From the NCBI RefSeq assembly GCF_003202035.1, contig NZ_QJKC01000015.1, forward strand, positions 1-64,000: a DNA stretch of 64,000 nt. Reading direction: 5' to 3'. This DNA is from Aquitalea magnusonii (GTDB taxonomy: Bacteria > Pseudomonadota > Gammaproteobacteria > Burkholderiales > Chromobacteriaceae). Below are positions 1 to 8,794 of the stretch, in pieces; within the stretch, counting starts at the first letter, position 1; the number at the start of each line of letters is the position of its first letter. The translations under genes were made by a program, and so were the position numbers. The notes under the pieces were generated by a model, which saw only the letters and a list, made by a program, of their open reading frames with translations, searched no databases and was not told where the DNA came from.

Positions 1-1
1 T

Positions 2-106
2 GGGCAGGCGGGATTGGTGGCGGCGCAGCAGGACTTGCTGGATGGCTTGAGCCGCGAGATAGCGGCGGCGCTGGCGGCGCAGCCGGCGTGGTTGCGGAGT
101 CAGTAA
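2..106 (+). CDS. C-terminal fragment of a PqiC/YmbA-like lipoprotein (partial)
   Basis: An open frame enters from the left edge and stops at TAA 104-106, leaving 34 residues. The tail, with LVAAQQDLLDGLSREIAAAL, looks like the C-terminal helix of PqiC/YmbA (ABC-type transport auxiliary lipoprotein) proteins, which work with MlaD/MCE-family proteins in moving lipid between the membranes. Only the tail is visible, so the signal peptide and lipobox cannot be checked. It runs tail to tail into the next gene, overlapping its stop codon by 7 bp. The family call is by pattern and is tentative. Confidence 0.45.
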   Translation, partial: GQAGLVAAQQDLLDGLSREIAAALAAQPAWLRSQ

Positions 107-822
107 CAGAGCGCAGCGCGCTCACTGCCGGCCAGCCGGCCCGATAGCGCCACCAGCGCCGGCAAACAGGCCGAGGCGGAAGCCACACGCTCGAATGCCG
201 CCTGCCAGGCCGGCGCAATATGTGGCCGCAGAAAAGCCAGCAATTGCCGGCGGCCATCCTCGACCACCTGGTCGGCCGCGGCCGACTGCCCGGCCCGTTC
301 CGGGTGGGCAATCCATGCTGCCTGCAACAACTGGAAATGCACCGCCAGCATGCGGATGGCGGCAACACTGCCCTCAAACAGGCCATCCTCGCGCAGCTTG
401 AGAAACAGCGACTCGATGCCGACGGCAATCTGCTCCACTTCGAACTTCTGATAGCTGGCGCGCAATTGTGCATTGAAGGGAAACAGGCTGGCGCTGCTTT
501 GCAGCAGGAAGCGGTAGTCCCATTGATGCTGCAGGACGGCATCCAGCACCACCACCAGCTCCTCCAGCGAGTGACGGCGCGCGTCCGCCTCGGCCAGCAG
601 CCAGGCCATCCGGTCGCCATAAGACTGATAGAGCGCCTGAATGATGTCCTCCTTGCTGGAGAAGTGGTAGTACAGATTGCCAGTACTCATCGCCAGGTGA
701 CGGGCAATGTGGTTGGTCGTGACATTGCGCTCCCCCTGCTGGTTGAACAATTGCAGGCTGGCCTGCGCGATACGGCTGGCGGTGGGACTGATGCCCGTCT
801 TGCGCTTGAGTGTGGATTTCAT
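100..822 (-). CDS. TetR/AcrR-family transcriptional regulator
   Basis: A 240-residue protein with an N-terminal TetR helix-turn-helix: ASRIAQASLQLFNQQGERNV, then a recognition region ending STGNLYYHFSSKEDI at about residues 40-60. The helical ligand domain that follows resembles no specific subgroup I can name. I chose the ATG at 822, which starts MKSTLKRKTG and leaves a normal short leader before the HTH. A GTG at 882 would add 20 atypical residues and overlap the upstream MFS gene. Neither start has a convincing Shine-Dalgarno. It follows the MFS gene on the same strand (stop at 861), so the two are probably co-transcribed and the regulator is a likely repressor of that efflux gene (inference). 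Confidence 0.85.
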   Translation of the reverse strand: MKSTLKRKTGISPTASRIAQASLQLFNQQGERNVTTNHIARHLAMSTGNLYYHFSSKEDIIQALYQSYGDRMAWLLAEADARRHSLEELVVVLDAVLQHQWDYRFLLQSSASLFPFNAQLRASYQKFEVEQIAVGIESLFLKLREDGLFEGSVAAIRMLAVHFQLLQAAWIAHPERAGQSAAADQVVEDGRRQLLAFLRPHIAPAWQAAFERVASASACLPALVALSGRLAGSERAALCY

Positions 823-860
823 CAGCGAGGATTTTGTCTGCCACGGCGGATGGCGAACGG

Positions 861-2375
861 TTAGTCGAATTGGCGCTGCCACAATACCAGCAGCACCAGC
901 AAGGCGGCGATGAGGTATTCGGCCCGGAAAAAATCCTGGCAGGACAACAGCATCGCCTGCCGACCCAGCTCCCCCGCCAGCATGGCCATTCTTTGTCCCT
1001 GGCCCAGCTGTGGAAACACCTGGTGCAGATAGTCCATGGCCTGATCGAACAGCGGGTTGTTCCAGCTGAAACCTTCAGCCAGCCGCTGGTAGTGCTGCGC
1101 ATTGCGCGCCTGCAAGAATACCGTGCTGCCGGCCACGCCCATCGAGATCGCCAGCTGGCGGATGATGTTCTTGGTTTGATAGGCCTGGGCAAATTGCTCG
1201 GGCTCCACCGCACGGAAGGTGCCTTGCGCCACCGCCATGATGAACAGCGACATGAAACCGCCATTGAGCAGCAGCAGCGCCACCAGATAGCGGATATCCA
1301 CCGCAGGGCTGACACCGGCCATCAGCAGGCCATACAGCGCCAGCAGGGCGCAGGCCAGCATCATCATCATGCGCAGCCCCGGCGCGCTGCGGCGAAACAG
1401 CGCCGCGGCATACAACGTGGCAAAGCCGATGCCGGCCAGAAAGCTGACCGACAACAAGCGCCCGGTGGTCGGCACGTCAAATCCCAGCGCTTGCTGCACC
1501 ATGACCGGCAGGATGTAGCTGTTGGCCGACACCAGCAGGTAGCAGCAAAAGTAGCAAGCCAGCCCCAGCAGATAAGGCAGGCGTGCGAAAGCCGGCCAGC
1601 GGCCAGCCTGGCCGGCATGACGGCCTTGCAGCCGGCTGGCCAGCAGTGCGGCAGCACAGCAGCCCAGCAGCAAGCCCAGCAGGATTTGTGGCCGGCTGAA
1701 AAAATCATACGGCAGTTGCTGGATCAGCCACTGCCCGGACAGCACGGCCGCCGCCAGCCAGGCCAGCGAATGGCCGGAATGCGCCGCCGGCAACTGCGCT
1801 TGCGCCTGCTGGCTCAACAGGCGCGTGGCCGGCAGCGTCAGCACCAGCCAGGGCAGAATGCCCCAGAATATCCAGCGCCAGTCCAGATGCAGCAGCGCCT
1901 GCGCGCCCAGCAAGGGGCCCAGCGCCGAACCCAGCATCAAGGCATAGCCAAAGCACAGCAGGCCCAGCATGCGGCTGCGTTCCTGCAAGCCATGCACCTC
2001 CACCCGCGCCGCCGTGAAAAACACCGCCCCACCCAGCCCCTGCACCGCCCGGCCAATGATGAAGGCGCCGGGTGAGGCGGCGCAGGCACACAGCACCGCC
2101 CCCAGCCCGAACAGCAGCAGCGACAGCCGGACAAAGCGGCGCAAGCCCAGCCACTGGCAGCACCAGCGGTGATTGAACAACACCAGGATGGCCGCCGTGG
2201 CATAGGCCATGGCGGCGTAGCTGAATTCTTCCGGAGCCGCGCCTATGCCCCCCATCACCGCACTGGCGGCAAAATTCAGCATGCCGTTCTGGATGAATTC
2301 CAGGCTGGCCACCAGCATGATGGCGACCAGATAGGCCGGGGAGAAACCGTTTGGGCGGGCAGTGGCAGACGACAT
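861..2375 (-). CDS. MFS transporter, DHA2-like (about 14 TM)
   Basis: A 504-residue, very hydrophobic protein with the loop pattern of the drug:H+ antiporter-2 group: AMAYATAAILVLF, then FIIGRAVQGLGGAVFF as the motif C-like segment near residue 115, with about 14 predicted membrane spans. The family exports hydrophobic drugs, dyes or other amphiphiles from the inner membrane. The ATG at 2375 (MSSATARPNG) is preferred over a TTG at 2420, because the extra residues are not membrane-like and AGG lies about 10 nt upstream of the ATG. It is divergent from the LysR gene at 2462 and followed by a TetR gene, so two regulators border one pump. Substrate unknown. Confidence 0.8.
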   Translation of the reverse strand: MSSATARPNGFSPAYLVAIMLVASLEFIQNGMLNFAASAVMGGIGAAPEEFSYAAMAYATAAILVLFNHRWCCQWLGLRRFVRLSLLLFGLGAVLCACAASPGAFIIGRAVQGLGGAVFFTAARVEVHGLQERSRMLGLLCFGYALMLGSALGPLLGAQALLHLDWRWIFWGILPWLVLTLPATRLLSQQAQAQLPAAHSGHSLAWLAAAVLSGQWLIQQLPYDFFSRPQILLGLLLGCCAAALLASRLQGRHAGQAGRWPAFARLPYLLGLACYFCCYLLVSANSYILPVMVQQALGFDVPTTGRLLSVSFLAGIGFATLYAAALFRRSAPGLRMMMMLACALLALYGLLMAGVSPAVDIRYLVALLLLNGGFMSLFIMAVAQGTFRAVEPEQFAQAYQTKNIIRQLAISMGVAGSTVFLQARNAQHYQRLAEGFSWNNPLFDQAMDYLHQVFPQLGQGQRMAMLAGELGRQAMLLSCQDFFRAEYLIAALLVLLVLWQRQFD

Positions 2376-2461
2376 GGCGGCATGACCTGATAAGCAGTGC
2401 TGCCAGTGTAGGAGGAGCAAATACTTTAATAAAATCGATATTTGTCATACCATTTATTATT

Positions 2462-3463
2462 ATGAATAATATCGACCCCCTGCTGCTGCGACGGCTGGAT
2501 CTGAACAGCCTGGTCGTGCTGCACACCCTGCTCACCACCCGCAGCGTCAGCCAGAGCGCCGACAAGCTGTGCCTGGGGCAGCCCGCGGTCAGCCATATCC
2601 TCAAGCATCTGCGCCAGCAACTGGCCGATGAGCTGCTGTGCCGCTATGGCCGCAGCATGGTGCTCACCCCACTGGCCGAATCACTGCTGCTGCCGCTGGG
2701 ACAGTGGCTGCAACAAGGACAGCAGCTGCTGCAAGTACATGCCTTCGATATCCGCAGCATCAGGCAGACCGTGCGCCTGGCCATGCCCGATCTGCTGGAA
2801 GCCGCCCTGTTGCCCGCACTCATCATCGCGCTGCAAAAAGAAGCCCCCGGCCTTACCCTGGAAGTACAGGCCATGGCGGCACGCCAGGTTGAAGCGGCGC
2901 TGGCCGACGGCCAGATCGATTGCGCCATCGGCTACTTTCCCCGGCTGCAAGGCCATGCCTGCCGCCAAATCATCCTGGACAGCCGCTTCATCTGCCTTTA
3001 TCACCCGGACCAGCTGACACTGCCGGCCATGCTGAGCGCCAGCGCCGTGGCGCAAGCACCGCATATTTTCACCTCCTACACCGGAGAGAGCGCCGGCCTG
3101 ATCGACGACTACCTGCGGCGACACGGCCAGCAGCGGCGGATTCTGGCCAGCACGGCCAGCCTGCTGGCCATTCCCGGCATTCTCGAACAGGTCGCGGCGG
3201 TTTCCGTATTGCCGGAAGTCATCGGCCCCATCGTCCAGCGCCACAGCCCCGGCCTGCACTGGCAGCCCATCACCGATGCGGCCCTGACCATTCCCATCGA
3301 GTTGCTGTGGCATCCCCGATTCAATGCCGACCCCTTGCAGCAATTCCTGCGGCAACTGATCATCAGCCAGGCCGCCCTGTTGCAACAAGCGATAGCCAGT
3401 TTCATTGCCGGCCCGCCGGACCAGCACGGCCGCGGCCGCACAGCGAGCGCCGGCCAGGCATGA
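2462..3463 (+). CDS. LysR-family transcriptional regulator
   Basis: A 333-residue LysR protein. The winged HTH occupies residues 10-68 (LNSLVVLHTLLTTRSVSQSA, then LGQPAVSHILKHLRQQL), followed by a two-lobe substrate-binding domain. The start at 2462 (MNNIDPLLLRR) gives the usual short N-terminal lead; an in-frame ATG at 2351 would run through the promoter of the divergent MFS gene. The 86-bp gap to that gene holds an AT-rich, roughly symmetrical stretch around ATCGAT (near 2427-2445), a candidate LysR site. The C-terminus is slightly long and Ala/Gly/Arg-rich. It may control the divergent MFS gene (inference from LysR habit). Confidence 0.85.
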   Translation: MNNIDPLLLRRLDLNSLVVLHTLLTTRSVSQSADKLCLGQPAVSHILKHLRQQLADELLCRYGRSMVLTPLAESLLLPLGQWLQQGQQLLQVHAFDIRSIRQTVRLAMPDLLEAALLPALIIALQKEAPGLTLEVQAMAARQVEAALADGQIDCAIGYFPRLQGHACRQIILDSRFICLYHPDQLTLPAMLSASAVAQAPHIFTSYTGESAGLIDDYLRRHGQQRRILASTASLLAIPGILEQVAAVSVLPEVIGPIVQRHSPGLHWQPITDAALTIPIELLWHPRFNADPLQQFLRQLIISQAALLQQAIASFIAGPPDQHGRGRTASAGQA

Positions 3464-3501
3464 CGACATGCTGCACCAGCAGCCCAATCAACGAGAACAC
3501 C

Positions 3502-4152
3502 ATGCGAGTAAAAAGCGAAGCGCGCCGGCAAGCCATCATTGAAGGCGCAGCCAAAGTCTTTCTGGAACACGGCTATGAAAGCACCTCCATGCTGGAGATC
3601 GCGGCACGGGCCGGCGTGTCCAAACCAACGCTCTACAGCTATTTCGAATCAAAAGACGAGCTGCTGCTGGAAGTGATGAAAATGCTGATAGCGGAACTGA
3701 TGCCGTCTTCCTTCGCCCAGCTGCAATCCGACCAGGACCTGCCAAGCTGCTTGCAGCGCTTTGGCGAACATTTTCTTGCCCACGTGCTGCAGCCGGACCT
3801 GGTCACCTTGCGCGGCATCATCATGACCGAAGGCCGCCGCTCGGACATCGGCGCCAGGCTCTATGAAAAAGGCTGGTCGCAAGAAGTCGGCAAACTGGCC
3901 GCTTTCCTGCAACAGGCCATGGCGGCGGGCCATCTGCGGCCGGCCAATCCGGCCACGGCAGCGGCCCATCTGCTGGGCATGCTGGAATCGGAATACCAGG
4001 ACTACCTGCTGGGTGCCACGGCAGGACCGGCCCAGCCACAGCACATTTCCCGTACCGTGCAGGACGCCGTCGACGTCTTCCTGCGTGGCTATGCTCCCGC
4101 CCCCAAGGCCGCACAGCTGGATGTGGCGGCCTATCAGAAATACTACTACTGA
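3502..4152 (+). CDS. TetR/AcrR-family transcriptional regulator
   Basis: A 216-residue regulator. The HTH (residues 8-55) reads ARRQAIIEGAAKVFLEHGYE, then ISK-type recognition helix AGVSKPTLYSYFESKDELL. The C-terminal part (LQPDLVTLRGIIMTEGRR, then LLGMLESEYQDYLLG) matches the AcrR-like C-terminal domain often found in regulators of RND or MFS pumps. The ATG at 3502 begins MRVKSEARR; the longer open frame upstream overlaps the LysR gene in another frame and is not coding. It lies 38 bp after the LysR stop on the same strand, and convergent with the LysO gene. Its target is not visible from the sequence. Confidence 0.85.
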   Translation: MRVKSEARRQAIIEGAAKVFLEHGYESTSMLEIAARAGVSKPTLYSYFESKDELLLEVMKMLIAELMPSSFAQLQSDQDLPSCLQRFGEHFLAHVLQPDLVTLRGIIMTEGRRSDIGARLYEKGWSQEVGKLAAFLQQAMAAGHLRPANPATAAAHLLGMLESEYQDYLLGATAGPAQPQHISRTVQDAVDVFLRGYAPAPKAAQLDVAAYQKYYY

Positions 4153-4167
4153 GCCCGGCCGCCAGCC

Positions 4168-5085
4168 TCAGCCAGTGGCAGACAGGCAGACCATGATCAA
4201 CAGCGGGCTGAGCAGGGTCAGCACAAAACCGCTGATCAGCGCCAGCGACACATGCTGGCTGCCACACTGCTGGCGGATCAGCGGCAGGGTGGCATCCAGT
4301 GCGGTGGCACCGCAGATGCCGATGGCCTCACGGCTGAAGCGCGCGCCCACCAGATACAGCATGGCAATGGCAATCAGCTCGCGAAACAGATCAACCAGCA
4401 AGGCGATGGCGCCATACACGCTGCCCAGCTTGCTGCCGACCAGAATGCTGGACAGGGTCACCCAGCCAAAACCGCTGGACAAGGCCAGGCCGGTCCATAG
4501 CCCCTGGCCGGTAAACAGGGCCGCCAGCAAGCCGCCAGCCAGCGAGCCGGCCACCACCAGCAAGGGTACCGCCATCACAGCCGGGGCACGCCAGGCAGCG
4601 CCCAGCCTTACCCCCACCAGATCGATACCGACCAGCACAATCAGCAGATAGAGCAATTGCGTGGTGGTGACACCCGCCAGCCAGGGCAGCGGGTAGCTGC
4701 TGGCCACCACCCCGGCCGCCACCATGCCCAGCGCCAGCAGGCAATCGCGCAGCGCCTGCCATAGCTGGGGCCAGGATGCCTCCGCCCCCTGCCCGGCCGC
4801 CCTGCCCTGGTGCGGCTGGGGCAGGCAGCACAGGATCAGCCCCCACGGCAGCAGGGTGGTCATCAGGGCAAACACCAGCGCCGTGCCCAGGGCCTGGCCC
4901 AGCCCGGCAGCCGCCGTCAGCACATGGCCAAATTCCTTGCCGCAAAAAAACAGCAGCAGCCAGATCAGCGGCGTCAGCAGCCTGGCGGCATGGCGCGAAT
5001 GCTGGCGCGGCAGCAGCAGCCCTGCGCCATAGCCGGCCAGCAAGGCCAGCAGAATGGGAAGGATGGCCGCCACAATCAGCTGCAT
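4168..5085 (-). CDS. lysO: LysO-family lysine/cation exporter
   Basis: A 305-residue membrane protein with about eight spans. It has the LysO/YbjE (DUF340) pattern: an N-terminal pair of helices ending with the charged loop FFCGKEFG at residues 46-53, and a second half with LLIVLVGIDLVGVRLG, then SSGFGWVTLSSILVG and CGATALDATLPLI. E. coli LysO exports L-lysine and confers thialysine resistance, in the inner membrane. The family length is about 300 residues, so it is complete. The LysR gene at 5299 is divergent from it across a 213-bp gap and is the natural candidate regulator. The substrate here is by family only. Confidence 0.8.
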   Translation of the reverse strand: MQLIVAAILPILLALLAGYGAGLLLPRQHSRHAARLLTPLIWLLLFFCGKEFGHVLTAAAGLGQALGTALVFALMTTLLPWGLILCCLPQPHQGRAAGQGAEASWPQLWQALRDCLLALGMVAAGVVASSYPLPWLAGVTTTQLLYLLIVLVGIDLVGVRLGAAWRAPAVMAVPLLVVAGSLAGGLLAALFTGQGLWTGLALSSGFGWVTLSSILVGSKLGSVYGAIALLVDLFRELIAIAMLYLVGARFSREAIGICGATALDATLPLIRQQCGSQHVSLALISGFVLTLLSPLLIMVCLSATG

Positions 5086-5298
5086 GACCGGCCCGCCCTG
5101 GCAATGCCGCTGGCGCCATTCCGCCGCGCCAGCGGGCTGGTGATGTGGTAGTGCATGAAATTCTCCCCTTGCCGTGACGGCAGCTGCTGTTCAAACCGTC
5201 AGTATTCAGCAGACGGGCCATCACAGGAATGAACAAGATTTGCTTTCAGAATTCCACAAAGCGGAATAATCTGCCGACAGACCGACACAGGAGCCATC

Positions 5299-6213
5299 AT
5301 GCTGAACCGGCTGGAAATGCTGCGCATCTTCTGCTGCGCCGCCGAGACGCGCAATTTCAGGGAAGCGGCCCAGCAATTGGGCATCTCGCCGCAGGCAGTC
5401 ACCCGCGCCATCCAGCAGCTGGAAAGCCAGCTGGGCGAATTGCTGTTTCACCGCAATACCCGGCAGTGCCGGGTCACACGCAGCGGCGAGCGCCTGGCCG
5501 CCCAGGCCAGGCTGAGTGTCGAAGGCATAGACAGCCTGTTCCGCCTGGCCGAAGACAGCGCCACCCAGCCGGTGGAAGGGCATGTGCGGCTGACCGCGCC
5601 GGAAGCCATCGGCCAGGCCAGCCTGGTACATAGCCTGGCGCGGCTGCGCCAACAGCACCCCGGCCTGCGCTTCGAACTGCATCTGGAAGACGATGAAACC
5701 AATGTGGTGGACGAACAGATCGACATCGGCATCCGCCATGGCCTGATCCGCGACAGCCGCTTTGTCGCCCGGCAGGTGGCGGAAGTGCGCTTCTTCATGG
5801 TGGCCTCCCCCGCCCTGCTGCAACAGACCGGCAGCCCGCAAACCCTGGCCGAGCTGCAAGCCCAGCCCGTGGTCAGCACCATAGACCAGCGCACCGGCCG
5901 CCCCTGGCCCTGGTTTTTCCGGCAGGACGCGCAATGGATCCCGCGCGAACCGGCCTTGCTCGGCAACAGCACGCAAGCCGAGTGCGCCGCCGCGCTGGCT
6001 GGCCTCGGCTTTGCCCAGCTGCCCGGCTTTATCGCCATACCGCATCTGCGCCAGGGCACGCTGTGCGAAGTGCTGCCGGCGCTGGCCCCCATGCCGTGGG
6101 CGCTGAGTGTGTACCGGCCACAGCGCAGCCCGGTGCCGCCGCGCATGCGTGCGGTGTACGACTGGCTGGTCAGGGACTTTTCCAATCCCGACTTCTTCCC
6201 GGCCAGCCCCTGA
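5299..6213 (+). CDS. LysR-family transcriptional regulator
   Basis: A 304-residue LysR protein. The HTH is in residues 1-60 (MLNRLEMLRIFCCAAETRNF, then LGISPQAVTRAIQQLESQLG). The effector domain resembles the CrgA/DmlR branch: RLTAPEAIGQASLVHSLARL, EQIDIGIRHGLIRDS. A GGAG at 5290-5293 sits just before the ATG. It is divergent from the LysO exporter gene and convergent with the next MFS gene. A role in controlling the exporter is inferred from position only. Confidence 0.85.
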   Translation: MLNRLEMLRIFCCAAETRNFREAAQQLGISPQAVTRAIQQLESQLGELLFHRNTRQCRVTRSGERLAAQARLSVEGIDSLFRLAEDSATQPVEGHVRLTAPEAIGQASLVHSLARLRQQHPGLRFELHLEDDETNVVDEQIDIGIRHGLIRDSRFVARQVAEVRFFMVASPALLQQTGSPQTLAELQAQPVVSTIDQRTGRPWPWFFRQDAQWIPREPALLGNSTQAECAAALAGLGFAQLPGFIAIPHLRQGTLCEVLPALAPMPWALSVYRPQRSPVPPRMRAVYDWLVRDFSNPDFFPASP

Positions 6214-6221
6214 GCACACAG

Positions 6222-6246
6222 GCCAGGCAGGCGATGGCTGCCTGGC
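6222..6246. terminator. Hairpin between convergent LysR and MFS genes
   Basis: GCCAGGCAG (6222-6230) pairs perfectly with CTGCCTGGC (6238-6246) around a 7-nt loop, between two convergent stop codons. There is no U-tract on either side, so it may protect 3' ends rather than act as a strong intrinsic terminator. Confidence 0.4.
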
Positions 6247-6260
6247 GGCCCGGCCTACAG

Positions 6261-7472
6261 TCAGCGCCAGCGCACCAGCAAGGCCAGCAGTGCAAGAACG
6301 GTGCTCATGCCGGTCACCGCCAGCCAGCCCCATTGCGCCAGCAACAGACTGCCGCCGATGGCACCGCCCGCCATGCCGATGAAAATACCAACAAACAGTA
6401 CGGCGTTAAGCCGGCTGCGGGCTGCGGGCTCAATGCCGTACACGATGGTTTGGTGGGCAATCAGGGCGGCTTGCACCCCCAGATCAAAGCCGATGGCCCC
6501 CACACCCAGCAGCCACAGCTGCGCAGCAGGTGTCAGCCAGGGGGCCAGGCACAGGACAGCAAACGCGATGGCAGTAAGCCCGGCACCCAACCGGGTCACC
6601 ATGGCCGGGCCACGGCGATCTGCCAATTGCCCGGCCAGCGGGGCGGCCAGTGCTCCGGCAGCACCGGCCAGACCAAAACTGCCGGCAGCGGCGCTCCCCA
6701 AATGAAAAGGCGCGGCATGCAGCATGATGGCCAGCGTGGACCAGAAGGCACTAAAAGCCATGGACAGCAGCCCCTGGGCCAGCGCGGCCCGGCGCAACGC
6801 GGCATGCCGGCGCAGCAAATCCCACAGCGAAGCCAGCAGCCGGCCATACGACAGGGTCGTGGTCGGGGCAAAGCCGGGCAGCCAGCGCCATGCGGCCGCA
6901 GCAATCAATGCCACCCCCGCAGCCGCCAGCAGAAACATGCTGCGCCAGCCCGCCTGCTCGGCCACCAGCCCGCTCACCACCCGCGACAGCAGTATTCCCA
7001 GCAACAGGCCGGTCATGACCGTGCCCACCACCTTGCCACGGCTGTGCTCATGCGCCAGTGTCGCCGCTGCCGGCACAATATCCTGCGCCACGGTGGCTGT
7101 CAGCCCGACGGCCAGGCTGGCCGCCAGCAAAACAGGCAGCGACGGTGCCAGCGCACAGGCCAGCAAGGCCAGCACCAGTAATAGCGACTTCAGCACGATG
7201 ATATGGCGGCGGTCATGGCGGTCACCCAACGGTGCCAGCAGCAGAATCCCCAGCGCATAGCCAAGCTGGGTCAGGGTGGGAACCAGCCCGATGTCGCGGC
7301 TGCTGGCACCGATGGACCCCGCCAGCACGCCCAGCATCGGCTGGCTGTAATACAGCGAAGCCACTGACAAGCCGGCGCCGGTGGCCAGCAACAAGGTCAG
7401 CGCCCGTCCCGGCTGCTGCGGCGCGACCTGGCCTGCGCCAGCCTGCTCATGCGTTTCATGGATGATGGTCAT
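6261..7472 (-). CDS. MFS transporter, 12 TM (YgaY/EmrD-like)
   Basis: A 403-residue permease. Motif A is visible as LAPLGDRHDRRHIIV (about residues 80-95), and the second-half equivalent as GQLADRRGPAMVTRLG. About twelve hydrophobic spans; length is typical. The ATG at 7472 (MTIIHETHEQ) has GGAG 10 nt upstream, so I prefer it to the longer frame from 7544. It is divergent from the LysR gene at 7569 with a 96-bp gap, the common layout of an efflux gene and its LysR activator. Likely a drug or metabolite exporter of the inner membrane; substrate unknown. Confidence 0.8.
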   Translation of the reverse strand: MTIIHETHEQAGAGQVAPQQPGRALTLLLATGAGLSVASLYYSQPMLGVLAGSIGASSRDIGLVPTLTQLGYALGILLLAPLGDRHDRRHIIVLKSLLLVLALLACALAPSLPVLLAASLAVGLTATVAQDIVPAAATLAHEHSRGKVVGTVMTGLLLGILLSRVVSGLVAEQAGWRSMFLLAAAGVALIAAAAWRWLPGFAPTTTLSYGRLLASLWDLLRRHAALRRAALAQGLLSMAFSAFWSTLAIMLHAAPFHLGSAAAGSFGLAGAAGALAAPLAGQLADRRGPAMVTRLGAGLTAIAFAVLCLAPWLTPAAQLWLLGVGAIGFDLGVQAALIAHQTIVYGIEPAARSRLNAVLFVGIFIGMAGGAIGGSLLLAQWGWLAVTGMSTVLALLALLVRWR

Positions 7473-7568
7473 GTTGTAGCACTCCGTAGGAAGAATGGAG
7501 TGCAGTGTGCATGCAATGGCAGCAAGGATGTAGCAGGCTGACATGCAGATCTGTTATACATTCAACGT

Positions 7569-8555
7569 ATGAAAAAAGCCGTCATCACCAGCCATGGCAC
7601 ATCCCCGTCGCGGGTAAGCGATCACCTGCAATCAGCCGGTGCCGGCGACCGGCTCGCACTGATGCAAACCTTTGTGCGCATCGTTGAAGCGGGCAATCTG
7701 TCGGCCGCCGCCCAACAGCTGGGCACCACCCAGCCCACAGTCAGCCGTCGCTTGCAGACGCTGGAAAAATCACTCGGCGTACGCCTGTTGCAGCGCTCCA
7801 CCCACACCATGCGCCTGACCATGGACGGCGAGCGCTGCTTTGCCCGGGCCAAGGAATTGCTCTCCAGCTGGGACGCCTTCGAATCCGAACTGCGCGGGGC
7901 TGGCGAACAACCGGAGGGCGTGCTGCGGGTCGTGGCACCCCATGCCTTCGGCCAGGAAAAATTGATCGCCCCGCTGGCAAGCTATTTGCGACGCTATCCA
8001 CGCATGCGGGTGGAGTGGCTGCTGCATGACGACTCTGCCATTCAGGACTTCATCAGCTCCGGCATCGACTGTGCCATCCAGGTGGGTGAGATCACCGACT
8101 CCTCGCTGGTTGCCATCAGGCTGGCGGAAGTACCGCGCATCGTGGTGGCCGCACCCTCCCTGCTGAGCAGCACCATGCCGCCACACACGCCGGCAGATCT
8201 GGCCAGCCTGCCCTGGCTGGCCCTGCGCACCTATTACCGCCATGAAGTCCGGCTACGCCATCTGGCCAGCGGCGAAGAACAAACCATTCCCATTGAGCCA
8301 CTCATCAGCACCGACAGCCTGTACGCGCTACGTAGCGCAGCAGTCATGGGACTGGGCGTGGGCGTGGGCTCAGCCTGGGTCATGACCGAAGACCTGGCAG
8401 CCGGTCGCTTGCAACAAGTGCTGCCGGAGTGGCAAGCCGCGCCCTTGCCAGTCAGCCTGGTTTATCCCTATAGCCGCTTCTATCCGGCGCGCTTGCGCTG
8501 CTTCATGGAAGTGATGCGCGCGGCATTGCCGCAGGCGATTGCGCCAACGACCTAG
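7569..8555 (+). CDS. LysR-family transcriptional regulator
   Basis: A 328-residue LysR protein with an N-terminal extension of about 28 residues before the HTH (LALMQTFVRIVEAGNLSAAA, then LGTTQPTVSRRLQTLEKSLG). The effector domain is of the CrgA/DmlR type (VLRVVAPHAFGQEKLIAPLA, SSGIDCAIQVGEITDS). The in-frame start at 7569 leaves the extension in; an internal Met at residue 32 (MQTFVRIVEAG) would remove it but lies too close to the HTH. It is divergent from the MFS gene at 7472, which is its likely target (inference). Confidence 0.85.
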   Translation: MKKAVITSHGTSPSRVSDHLQSAGAGDRLALMQTFVRIVEAGNLSAAAQQLGTTQPTVSRRLQTLEKSLGVRLLQRSTHTMRLTMDGERCFARAKELLSSWDAFESELRGAGEQPEGVLRVVAPHAFGQEKLIAPLASYLRRYPRMRVEWLLHDDSAIQDFISSGIDCAIQVGEITDSSLVAIRLAEVPRIVVAAPSLLSSTMPPHTPADLASLPWLALRTYYRHEVRLRHLASGEEQTIPIEPLISTDSLYALRSAAVMGLGVGVGSAWVMTEDLAAGRLQQVLPEWQAAPLPVSLVYPYSRFYPARLRCFMEVMRAALPQAIAPTT

Positions 8556-8757
8556 CGTGCCGCAGTTTTACTGTATGAGGCCATCGTCTTGGGCAAGCTG
8601 GCATAGCTGCAACGCTATGCAATACCACGGCAGGAAAGGCCAGCACTGCCCGCCCAGGCGCATGCAGCATGCGGCTGACACCCGTTCCGGCCAGCCTGGC
8701 TACACATGCGTGGCCAGCCCATCCGGCAAATCCGCACACGCTGTTTTGATAAACAAC
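8556..8757. other. Intergenic stretch upstream of the nemR promoter
   Basis: No gene, repeat or strong terminator is visible in this stretch between the LysR gene and the nemR promoter. The segment around 8589-8632 contains a loose inverted GCATAGC..GCTATGC pair that could form a hairpin after the LysR stop, but no U-tract follows. Confidence 0.4.
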
Positions 8758-8787
8758 TTGCAAACTAGACGACTGGTCTAGTACTAT
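8758..8787 (+). promoter_or_regulatory. nemR promoter with NemR-type operator in the spacer
   Basis: TTGCAA (8758-8763) and TACTAT (8782-8787) are spaced by 18 bp. The whole spacer is filled by a perfect inverted repeat, ACTAGAC-N5-GTCTAGT (8764-8782). E. coli NemR binds TAGAC-N-GTCTA type sites, so this is very likely the autorepression operator. The ATG at 8795 lies only 7 nt after the -10 hexamer, which places the transcription start at or next to the start codon. Confidence 0.75.
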
Positions 8788-8794
8788 TCACTGC

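Noticed and set aside
810-2075. 421-codon plus-strand frame opposite the first MFS gene
   Set aside because: Gln/His/Arg-rich antisense shadow of a membrane protein gene; no start context.
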